Under the pieces are notes generated by a model. That model searched no databases, was not told the origin of the DNA, and was given only the letters and a program-made list of their open reading frames with translations. The position numbers and the translations under genes are program-made. 31,968 nt of DNA from an uncultured Bacteroidales bacterium (GTDB lineage Bacteria; Bacteroidota; Bacteroidia; Bacteroidales; UBA932): NCBI GenBank assembly GCA_945983015.1, contig CAMFSN010000004.1:1-31968 (forward strand), read 5' to 3'. Numbering within the stretch: the stretch's first letter is position 1; the number at the start of each line of letters is the position of its first letter. Of the stretch, positions 25,062 to 31,968 are shown piece after piece.

Positions 25062-26541
25062 AAAGAGAAGTTTCAAGTCTTGGCAATGGTACACCATCAT
25101 CGTATCTATGGTAGTGTACGCCATCTACTATTTTGTACGAAAGAATTTTTCCATCGCGATGCCAGGGCTTACGGCAGAGTACGGCATCACGAACACCAGC
25201 TTTGGAATCATCATCGCTATGGGTTCCCTGATATATGGCCTCAGCCGCTTTATTAACGGTTTCATCGTGGAAAAGGTCAGCACCAAGGTCTTTATGGCGA
25301 TAGGTCTTCTGCTCTGCGCAGCGGCCAATTTCTGTTTCGGATTCGGAGTTGACCTCAGCTATCTTATCACTGGAGTTCACGAAGGCCCTCAATTTGTCAA
25401 TATGCTCATCCTTCTGATGGGTGTCACCATAATCTTAAACCAGTATTTCCAGGGTTTCGGATACCCGCCTTGCGCCAGGATGCTGCCTCAGTGGATAGCT
25501 CCCAATGAGCTCGCCACAAAGATGAGCATCTGGAACACCTCCCATTCCATCGGAGCTTTCTGTGCAGTGGTAGTCTGCGGTCTGATTATGACCAATATGG
25601 GGGCAGATATGAGCGGAGACAGCTCGGTGGTAGCCAGAATCACGGCCAATCTGGCATCTAGCATCAAGGGCTGGGACAGTATGAGCGCTGCCGACCAAGC
25701 CGATAAGATAATGAGTTATGCCTCTCACATAGGGGCTTGGCGCTGGTGTTTCATAATCCCTGGAATCGTAGCCATAGGCGGAGCCATCCTCTGCATTCTC
25801 GCCCTCAAGGATACCCCACAAAGCGTAGGCCTGCCTGAGATCGCCGAGACTCACACTGGCAAGGAGGAGACCTCTTCCAAGAAAGGTGCCCATAAGGCTT
25901 TTCTTAATCATATGGTTTTCCGTAACAAATGGGTATGGATGCTTGCCTTTGCCAATGTCTTTGTCTATGTCCTCCGAATGGGAGTGCTCGACTGGGGACC
26001 TAAGTTTTTGACTGAGGACAGGGGTATGAACATCAATGGGGCCGCCTGGTCAGTCGCCGTTTTCGAACTCACAGCCATCGTCGGCACCATCTTCGCCGGC
26101 TGGGCTTCCGACCATATTTTCAAGGGGAAAAGCCATAGGATGTGCCTCTTCTCTATGATAGGAGCCTGCCTTTTCCTCGGCATTTTCGCCCTCGTCCCTG
26201 GGCTTCCTACCTTGCTGTCCACCCTGGTGCTTGCCCTTTCTGGCTTCTGCATTTACGGCCCACAGGCCCTTATCGGAATAGGTGCGGCCAATCAGGCCAC
26301 CAAGGAGGCTTCCGCCACTGCCAATGGTCTTGCGGGTATCTGCGGTTATGTGGGTTCTGCCCTGTCTGCTCTTGGAGTGGGTATCATAGCTGACAATTTC
26401 GGTTGGAAATGGGTGTTCGTAACCTTCATAGCCGTAGGTATCATAGGTGCTCTGATTTTCCTCGCTATGTGGACAGCCCCTCGTGACGGTTATGACAGAG
26501 CCAGAGAATTCACTTCCAAACTAAGCGAGCGGAATGACTGA
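25054..26541 (+). CDS. MFS transporter, organophosphate:phosphate antiporter type
   Basis: The 495-residue product has about twelve membrane helices and the OPA-family N-terminal signature YYFVRKNFSIAMPGL. It also has the long first-half pattern seen in GlpT and UhpT/UhpC (GYPPCARMLPQWIAPNELAT, a helix with WNTSHSIGAF). These proteins exchange phosphate for glycerol-3-phosphate or hexose phosphates across the inner membrane. The substrate is not resolved by sequence alone. It overlaps the M24 gene (ATGACTAA) and the HAD phosphatase gene (ATGACTGA). The phosphatase next door would fit release of phosphate from an imported phosphoester, but that is inference. Confidence 0.9.
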   Translation: MTKKRSFKSWQWYTIIVSMVVYAIYYFVRKNFSIAMPGLTAEYGITNTSFGIIIAMGSLIYGLSRFINGFIVEKVSTKVFMAIGLLLCAAANFCFGFGVDLSYLITGVHEGPQFVNMLILLMGVTIILNQYFQGFGYPPCARMLPQWIAPNELATKMSIWNTSHSIGAFCAVVVCGLIMTNMGADMSGDSSVVARITANLASSIKGWDSMSAADQADKIMSYASHIGAWRWCFIIPGIVAIGGAILCILALKDTPQSVGLPEIAETHTGKEETSSKKGAHKAFLNHMVFRNKWVWMLAFANVFVYVLRMGVLDWGPKFLTEDRGMNINGAAWSVAVFELTAIVGTIFAGWASDHIFKGKSHRMCLFSMIGACLFLGIFALVPGLPTLLSTLVLALSGFCIYGPQALIGIGAANQATKEASATANGLAGICGYVGSALSALGVGIIADNFGWKWVFVTFIAVGIIGALIFLAMWTAPRDGYDRAREFTSKLSERND

Positions 26542-27364
26542 TCAGATTAAAGAGAGACTTCGTCGGATAAAGCATCTGGCCCTGGATATGGATGGAACCA
26601 TTTATCTGGGTTCCACCCTCTTTCCCTGCACCCTTCCTTTCCTGGAAAAACTGGACAGGCTGGGAATCAGCTATTCTTTTTTGACAAATAACCCGACCAA
26701 GTCCATAGACGCCTATCTGGAGAACCTTCGTAAAAGGGGAGTGCCTTGTCGTCCTGAGCAGATGTATAGCAGTACGGTGGCCACTATAGATTATATCCGC
26801 ACTCACTACCCCTTGGCGCATAATCTTTTCCTGCTAGGAACCCCTTCAATGATAGAACAGTTCGAGCAGGCGGGTTTTCATTCTTGCAGTTCTGAGGTGG
26901 AAGACAGGCCGGATGTGGTGGTAGCGGCATTTGATATGAGCCTTAGCTACGAGAGGCTCTGCCGTTGCGCCTGGTGGGTTTCTCAGAATTTGCCATATAT
27001 AGCCACGAATCCCGACTGGGTATGTCCTACGGATCAGCCCACCATTTTGGTAGATTGCGGTTCCATCTGTGCCTGCATCGAGGCGGCTACGGGCAGAAAG
27101 CCTGACGTAGTAATTGGCAAGCCTAATCCAGACATCCTTTATGGGGTTCTAAACAAGAGGGGAATCCTTCCTGAAGAGGCGGCTATGGTGGGAGATCGTA
27201 TATACACCGATGTGAAGACCGGCCTCAATGCCGGAGCCCTGGGGGTGCTGGTACTAAGTGGAGAGACCACTTTGGAGATGGCCGAAGCCTCGGATGTGAC
27301 CCCGAGTCTGATATGCCGAGACATAGGGGAGTTGGGAGATTTACTCGAAGAAGCGCGAAAATAA
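26534..27364 (+). CDS. HAD-superfamily IIA phosphatase (NagD-like)
   Basis: The 276-residue protein has the HAD catalytic motif D18-M-D20-G-T near the N-terminus, the class IIA motif FLTNNPTKS, the GKPNPDILYG lysine motif and the GDRIYTDVKTG acidic motif. The order and spacing, with the cap domain between motifs II and III, identify subclass IIA (NagD, 4-nitrophenylphosphatase, phosphoglycolate or glycerol-phosphate phosphatases). The exact substrate is unknown. It is the last gene of the overlapping series, coupled to the transporter by 8 nt. Confidence 0.92.
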   Translation: MTDQIKERLRRIKHLALDMDGTIYLGSTLFPCTLPFLEKLDRLGISYSFLTNNPTKSIDAYLENLRKRGVPCRPEQMYSSTVATIDYIRTHYPLAHNLFLLGTPSMIEQFEQAGFHSCSSEVEDRPDVVVAAFDMSLSYERLCRCAWWVSQNLPYIATNPDWVCPTDQPTILVDCGSICACIEAATGRKPDVVIGKPNPDILYGVLNKRGILPEEAAMVGDRIYTDVKTGLNAGALGVLVLSGETTLEMAEASDVTPSLICRDIGELGDLLEEARK

Positions 27365-27387
27365 TACCTTTAATAATTATTTTTTAC

Positions 27388-27395
27388 TAATTTTG
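27388..27395 (+). promoter_or_regulatory. Promoter -7 box for the TPR protein gene
   Basis: TAATTTTG matches TAnnTTTG and lies 70 nt before the ATG at 27466, giving a leader of about 60 nt that contains the purine-rich run GGAAGAGGGG. Confidence 0.5.
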
Positions 27396-27465
27396 TAATT
27401 CTGGTCTTGAAGGGCTTTCGGAAGAGGGGCAGCAAAGTTATTTGATAATAATATAAATTAGTGAT

Positions 27466-28311
27466 ATGAAGAAGGTATTAGTTTCTATCTGCGTTCTGCT
27501 CTCAGCTTTGGCAGTCGCAAAAGCTCAGGATGTAAACAAAGCTACAGAGTTGTTTAACAATGCCGTGGAGTACTATTCAAGCGGCAGTCTCGATTCAGCC
27601 CTTAACAAATTTGTCGAGGCACATAAGGAAGCCTCAGCTTGTGGGGAAGAAGGTGCCGATATCGTAGCCGATTGCGAGACAAATATTCCTGTATTGGGTA
27701 CTCAGATCGCTAAGGAACTTGCTTCCAAGGGGGATTACGCAGCTGCAGTGGCTAAGCTTCAGGCTCTGGTTAAGATATGCGAATCTATCGGATTGGCAGA
27801 TGACTCAGCCAAATTCACTAAGATGATTCCTCAGTTCTATCTCCAGCAGGCTGGTCAGGCCGTGAAGGCAAAGGATTATGTTACAGCTCTCGCTGCTTAT
27901 GACAATGTCCTCGCTCTCGACCCTACCAATGGTAAGGCTCTTTTGAACAAAGGTCAGGTACTCAATGCCACAGGTGACATCGCAGGTGCTCAGAGCGCTT
28001 TCGAACTCGCCCTTGCAAACGGACAGGAGAAAGCCGCAAAGCGTCAGCTTTCAAATCTCTTCGTTAAGAAGGCTAAGGCTGCCAGCGGAGAGAAGAAGTA
28101 TGACGACGCTCTCGCCTTTGCTAAGAAGGCTATCTCTTACGATGAGTCAGAGGCCAATGCCTATTACCTCGGTGGCATCGCCGCCCAGGCTCTTAGTAAG
28201 AACTCCGAGGCCATAGAACTCTTCGAGAAGTATCTTGTGCTTAAACCTTCAGCCAGCAACTCTCAGGCTGTACGCCAGGTGGTTGAGGCTTTGAAGAAAG
28301 CAGCAAAATAG
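27466..28311 (+). CDS. Secreted tetratricopeptide-repeat protein
   Basis: The 281-residue product starts with a signal peptide (MKKVLVSICVLLSALAVAKA-Q) and continues with TPR-type helical repeats. These include an N-terminal unit (ATELFNNAVEYYSSGSLDSA), a central pair ending in ALDPTNGKALLNKGQ, and a C-terminal unit with AIELFEKYLVLKPSA. The protein is rich in Ala and Lys, soluble, and probably periplasmic; TPR proteins usually serve as interaction scaffolds. Codon use appears strong and even, which may point to high expression. Its stop lies 2 nt before the U32 gene. No specific function can be assigned. Confidence 0.88.
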   Translation: MKKVLVSICVLLSALAVAKAQDVNKATELFNNAVEYYSSGSLDSALNKFVEAHKEASACGEEGADIVADCETNIPVLGTQIAKELASKGDYAAAVAKLQALVKICESIGLADDSAKFTKMIPQFYLQQAGQAVKAKDYVTALAAYDNVLALDPTNGKALLNKGQVLNATGDIAGAQSAFELALANGQEKAAKRQLSNLFVKKAKAASGEKKYDDALAFAKKAISYDESEANAYYLGGIAAQALSKNSEAIELFEKYLVLKPSASNSQAVRQVVEALKKAAK

Positions 28312-28313
28312 TA

Positions 28314-30050
28314 ATGAGAAGTATCGAACTTCTCGCTCCTGCGAGAAATGCTGACATCGGCATTGCAGCCATAGACTGCGGTGCCGATGCCGTCTATATA
28401 GCAGGGCCCTCTTTTGGCGCCCGAAAGGATGCGTCGAATCCTATCTCGGAGATAAAGCGTCTTTGTGACTATGCTTCCCGCTTTGGGGTCAGGGTCTATG
28501 TGACCTTCAATATCCTGATTCGGGACGAGGAGCTCGAAGAAGTTCACTCTATGATGCTGGCCTGTCAGCAGGCTGGCGCGGCGGCTTTCATTATCCGTGA
28601 CCCGCGGCTCTGTCTTTTTCCGGACATAAGTCTTCCTCTTCACGCTTCGACCCAGTGTGCCATCAGGGACCTGGAGCGAGCCCGTCTGCTTCGGAGTGCC
28701 GGTTGCAGTCGGGTGGTGCTCGAAAGGGAGCTCTCCCCGGGACAGATAAAGCATATCTGCGAGGGTCTTGACTGTGAGGTCGAGGCCTTTGTGCACGGCG
28801 CCCTTTGCGTTTGTTATTCGGGCCAATGCCTTCTCTCCGAGAGGCTTACCTCCCGTAGCGCTGACCGTGGCGAGTGTGTTCAGGCCTGTCGTAACCTCTA
28901 TGATCTGGTGGATGAAAGGGGGAAGGTCTGGCTCAAGGACAAGGCGCTGTTATCTCTTCGGGATTTGAACCTTTCAGAAGATTTGGAGAGATTGCTGGAC
29001 AGCGGAGTCACTTCCTTGAAGATTGAGGGCAGGCTTAAGAATGCCTCCTATGTTAAAAATGTGGTCAGTTATTATTCTCAAAAGCTGGACGAACTTATCT
29101 CCAGAAGGCCACGGGATTATCGCAGGGCTTCTTTCGGGCTCATAGAAGGAGGATTTGAGCCTTCTTTGGAAAAGACTTTCAACCGCTCTTATACCAGGCT
29201 TCTTTTTTCGGATGAGAAGTCCTGGGCCAATTTTGATGCTCCAAAGTCTATGGGTGAGGCTTTGGGAAAGGTCTCAGGGGTCAGGTATCTGAATTCCCAA
29301 ACTATGGAACTTAGCTTGGAAAGGAAAGATATAGAACTGCATAACGGAGATGGCTTCGCTTTTGTCAGGGGCTCTAAAATAGTGGGATTCAGGGCCGATG
29401 TAGCTAAGGCCAATACCTTGAGGGCTAAGGCGGTAGAGGGACTTTGCAGAGGAAGTGAGCTATATCGTAACTATAACAGCGCTTTCGAAAGGCTCCTGGA
29501 AGAGAAGTCTTGCAGAAGGGTATTGAAGGTAGAATTGGCCTACGAGGAAAAGAGAGTGGGGGAGGGTCTGGAACTAAAATTTGTCGCGAAAAGTGAGGAT
29601 GGAAGAGTGGCGGAAATCCTTGTGGAGAATCGTCCTGTCGCCCAGAACAGGGAGAGGGCTCGAGCTCTCTATGAATCCCAGCTTGGAAAGCACAGCTCCC
29701 AATATATCTTTCAGGCTCCGGCCTTGAGGGAGCAGCAGGAATTGGCCTACTTTACTACGGCGGAGCTGAACGCACTGAGGCGGGAGCTGGCAGAGATGCT
29801 CGACAAGCAGCCTTGTGGACGGGAGCCTCTTCTGAACGTGAGCAGCAGAGCCGAATTGCGTTTGGACACTGGCAGAAGGGATGGGGAACTGATGCGAAGC
29901 AAGTACTGCATCAGAAGAGAGTTGGCCTGCTGCCTGAAGGACAGGAATTCCACGAAAGAGGCGCTTTTCCTGTTGAACAACGGACGGAAGTTTCAGCTTA
30001 AATTCGACTGTGAAAAATGTGAAATGGCGGTGCTGGAGGAACTTAGATAA
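28314..30050 (+). CDS. U32-family RNA hydroxylase-like protein (RlhA-type)
   Basis: The protein starts MRSIELLAPARNADIG and has the U32 signature EAFVHGALCVCYSGQCLLSE followed by DRGECVQACRNLYDL. Four cysteines (C165, C172, C188, C192) match the putative iron-sulfur positions of this family. The C-terminal part has the DUF3656-like domain and ends with the LKFDCEKCEM motif found in E. coli RlhA, which hydroxylates C2501 of 23S rRNA with prephenate as cofactor. With 578 residues it is somewhat shorter than RlhA (about 650), so TrhP-like tRNA hydroxylation or another target remains possible. Older annotations call this family collagenase-like peptidase. It converges on and overlaps hemW by 8 nt. 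Confidence 0.88.
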   Translation: MRSIELLAPARNADIGIAAIDCGADAVYIAGPSFGARKDASNPISEIKRLCDYASRFGVRVYVTFNILIRDEELEEVHSMMLACQQAGAAAFIIRDPRLCLFPDISLPLHASTQCAIRDLERARLLRSAGCSRVVLERELSPGQIKHICEGLDCEVEAFVHGALCVCYSGQCLLSERLTSRSADRGECVQACRNLYDLVDERGKVWLKDKALLSLRDLNLSEDLERLLDSGVTSLKIEGRLKNASYVKNVVSYYSQKLDELISRRPRDYRRASFGLIEGGFEPSLEKTFNRSYTRLLFSDEKSWANFDAPKSMGEALGKVSGVRYLNSQTMELSLERKDIELHNGDGFAFVRGSKIVGFRADVAKANTLRAKAVEGLCRGSELYRNYNSAFERLLEEKSCRRVLKVELAYEEKRVGEGLELKFVAKSEDGRVAEILVENRPVAQNRERARALYESQLGKHSSQYIFQAPALREQQELAYFTTAELNALRRELAEMLDKQPCGREPLLNVSSRAELRLDTGRRDGELMRSKYCIRRELACCLKDRNSTKEALFLLNNGRKFQLKFDCEKCEMAVLEELR

Positions 30051-31059
30051 GATCTGCGATGATGGAATCGGCGATGAACCACTTTTCTTCCGGAATCTGA
30101 AGATGTCTTCCATCCACTATCACTCCTTCTTTTCTTCTTAATCCCAGCATTATGCTTTCTTCTCTGATTTCTTCTGAAGTGAGGCTTTCGCTATCGCTTT
30201 CCCAGTTTTGGAGCTTATTTGAATTCCAAGACCTAATTTGCTGATTGTCAGATAAGAATCGCAGTGAATGTGCCCCAGGGCCAAGTCCCACGTAAGGCTT
30301 GCGGCTCCAGTAGGCGGAGTTGTGGATGGCTTCCTTTCCGGGGAGGGCCCAGTTCGAGATTTCATAGTGGGTATAGCCGGCTTTATTTAATTCACTACAG
30401 ATAAAGTGGTATTGCTCAGAACATTTCTCGTCCTCCAAAGGCTTGTAGAGACCCTTTTCCATCTTCGCGTGAAGGGCGCTGCCTTCTTCTATGCTGAGCT
30501 GGTAGGCGGAGATGTGCTCGGGGTGCAAGGCTATAAAGCCCTTGAGAGTCTTTTCGAGAGAGGCGTCTGCGCTTATTCCGAAAATCAAATCCAGACTGAT
30601 ATTATCAAATTCACACTCCCTTAGGAGTTCAAATGCTTTCAGGGCGCAGGCGGAGTCGTGCCTTCTTCCCATCCATTTGAGGCTTTTGTCGTCCAAAGAC
30701 TGGACCCCCATACTTATCCTGTTAACTCCCAGCTCTTTAAGAGGGAGCAGAAAGTCCTTTCCTCTCTTAAGGACATCGTCGGGGTTCATCTCCACTGTAA
30801 ACTCCTCGAACTCGCTTAGCGGAAGGCTTTTTAGTAAGTCTTCAAAAAAAGGAAGAGGCATCAGGGATGGGGTGCCTCCTCCTATATATAAGGTATTCGT
30901 TTCAGAGCTTTCCAGAATCTCTTCCCTTCTCAAAAGAGCTTCCTTTTGAAGCTGGAGGGAATAGTTCTCTATAGCCTGTGCGTCCCCGCAGTCGAGCTCA
31001 GAGTAAAAGTCACAATAGACACAGAAACTCTTGCAGAAGGGGACGTGGACATAAATCAT
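30043..31059 (-). CDS. hemW: Radical SAM protein HemW
   Basis: HemW is a heme chaperone related to oxygen-independent coproporphyrinogen III oxidase. The 338-residue protein begins MIYVHVPF and carries the radical SAM cluster motif C9-x3-C13-x2-C16 (CKSFCVYCDF). Next come GGGTPSLMP, MGVQSLDD and a C-terminal HemN-type domain with HYEISNWA and a GLGPGAHS segment. It lacks the extra N-terminal cysteine typical of true HemN, which favours HemW. It lies 10 nt downstream of the coiled-coil protein gene on the same strand and converges with the RlhA-like gene. Confidence 0.92.
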   Translation of the reverse strand: MIYVHVPFCKSFCVYCDFYSELDCGDAQAIENYSLQLQKEALLRREEILESSETNTLYIGGGTPSLMPLPFFEDLLKSLPLSEFEEFTVEMNPDDVLKRGKDFLLPLKELGVNRISMGVQSLDDKSLKWMGRRHDSACALKAFELLRECEFDNISLDLIFGISADASLEKTLKGFIALHPEHISAYQLSIEEGSALHAKMEKGLYKPLEDEKCSEQYHFICSELNKAGYTHYEISNWALPGKEAIHNSAYWSRKPYVGLGPGAHSLRFLSDNQQIRSWNSNKLQNWESDSESLTSEEIREESIMLGLRRKEGVIVDGRHLQIPEEKWFIADSIIADLI

Positions 31060-31069
31060 CGGGATACTA

Positions 31070-31968
31070 TTATCTAAGCATCAGTTCTATGCTTCCGAGT
31101 TGAGCTTTGTCGGTATAGACATCTATGGTATAAATACCTTTGACGTAATCACTTACGTTATTAAGATAGATAGTCATATCCACTTCCTTGCCCTGATAGT
31201 CCACTTCGCGGGAGGCACTTGCGGCTACGGATTCTCCGTTCAGACGGAAGGAAGCGCCTTCGCCATCCAGAAGCAGGTTTCCTTCAGGATCTTTAACCCT
31301 TATATATACGGTCATAGGACCTTTCTTAGCCAATTCGTTCTCAACCAATGACAGGGATACAGCCAGTCTCTTAACTCTGCTGCTACGGTCAGTGGCCTTG
31401 TTAGAGTTGTTATAAGCCTTAGCGCTCAAACCTCTGGCCTTAACGATGGCGCCGGTAGCGACTTTGGAGCTGAGGCTCTCAACCTTGGCGCTGAGCTCTT
31501 TGTTCTCGCCAGTGGCTTTCGCGAGCTCTTTCTTAGAGCTGGACAATTCGTCGGCCAGCTTGCGATTAGCGGTGTTAAGGGAATCAATTTGAGCTACATA
31601 GCTTTTCATAATGCTTCTAAGGGTTCCGAGTTCCTTCTCGTACTTTCTCATCTGCTGACGGTTAGTAGCTTCGGTCTTCTTTATCCTGTCCACCAGCATA
31701 GCCACTTCTTCGCGGGAAGAATCCAGCTGGGTGTTTATATAATCGTAATCAGACTGAAGATTATCAAAGTCTGTTTTCAGCTCAGTGATACGGTTCTCCA
31801 GGTCGGCCTTGTCCTGCTCCAGCTCCTTCACGAGTTTGTAATCTCTGCTGGCTACAACGGCGAGAACCACTGCCAATATTACTGCCAATGCTGCCAGAAT
31901 GGCCACAACGACATTCTTGGACCCTTTCTTCTCGGCCCTCTGTCTGTCAATTCTTGCGATAGGATCTT
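31070..31968 (-). CDS. Membrane-anchored coiled-coil protein (5' end outside window)
   Basis: The frame is open to the right edge (DPIARIDRQRAEKKGSKNV precedes the membrane helix), and no ATG lies before the edge, so the start is outside. The visible 299 residues contain a short cytoplasmic basic segment and a membrane helix (VVAILAALAVILAVVLAV). A long coiled coil follows with heptad-like Leu/Ile and Lys/Glu/Asp (LEQDKADLENRITELK and onward). The protein ends in a beta-rich domain of about 90 residues (MTVYIRVKDPEGNLLL to IELMLR). I do not recognise a named family; similar proteins of unknown function occur in Bacteroidota. It is probably in one operon with hemW. Confidence 0.8.
   Translation of the reverse strand, partial: DPIARIDRQRAEKKGSKNVVVAILAALAVILAVVLAVVASRDYKLVKELEQDKADLENRITELKTDFDNLQSDYDYINTQLDSSREEVAMLVDRIKKTEATNRQQMRKYEKELGTLRSIMKSYVAQIDSLNTANRKLADELSSSKKELAKATGENKELSAKVESLSSKVATGAIVKARGLSAKAYNNSNKATDRSSRVKRLAVSLSLVENELAKKGPMTVYIRVKDPEGNLLLDGEGASFRLNGESVAASASREVDYQGKEVDMTIYLNNVSDYVKGIYTIDVYTDKAQLGSIELMLR

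Noticed and set aside
27361..27386. A/T-only inverted repeat after the HAD gene as a terminator
   Set aside because: The stem AATAAT/ATTATT is too weak and too likely by chance in A/T-rich intergenic DNA.

Overview
The window comes from a member of the phylum Bacteroidota, most likely Bacteroidales. The evidence is a repeated TAnnTTTG promoter box with almost no Shine-Dalgarno sequences, an mreBCD-mrdA-rodA operon of the Bacteroidales type, a TopA whose C-terminus has short basic repeats instead of zinc fingers, a Bacteroidota-style lipoprotein, and a DUF3109 gene. Almost all of the sequence is chromosomal housekeeping; only about the first 2 kb looks accessory.

Region 1 (1-2200) is variable. 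It opens with the 3' end of a gene whose last codons look like a retroelement-diversified (DGR-type) variable region, followed by two inverted repeats. On the minus strand lie an AAA/DUF4143 ATPase and, overlapping its end, a 55-residue orphan antitoxin-like ORF.

Region 2 (2171-2575) is the most interesting part. A tRNA-Leu(UAA) gene on the minus strand is interrupted after the first anticodon base by a 264-nt group I intron. P1 to P9 can be traced by hand, and the intron sits at the site used by the cyanobacterial and plastid trnL intron. A promoter box precedes the gene and a strong hairpin terminator follows it.

Region 3 (2585-7997, minus) is the elongasome operon mreB-mreC-mreD-mrdA-rodA, with overlaps or gaps of a few bases. 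Divergently from mreB runs ispD, whose isoprenoid pathway supplies the undecaprenyl carrier. Convergent to ispD are topA and an Lrp/AsnC regulator (minus).

Region 4 (11606-18198, plus) is a second envelope operon: a class A PBP, an alpha/beta hydrolase, a membrane-anchored MurF-like ligase, D-Ala-D-Ala ligase and PrmC. Regions 3 and 4 together cover D-Ala-D-Ala synthesis, its ligation to the nucleotide precursor, polymerisation, cross-linking and rod-shape control.

Region 5 (18303-27364, plus) starts with a lipoprotein and continues with a run of genes that overlap by 4-8 nt: Nif3-like protein, a probably inactive M16-like protein, DUF3109, an M24 aminopeptidase, an OPA-type MFS transporter and a HAD-IIA phosphatase.

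Region 6 (27466-31968) holds a secreted TPR protein and a U32/RlhA-like protein (plus), then hemW and a membrane-anchored coiled-coil protein (minus) that runs off the right edge.

I saw no rRNA, CRISPR array, insertion sequence or reverse transcriptase in the window.
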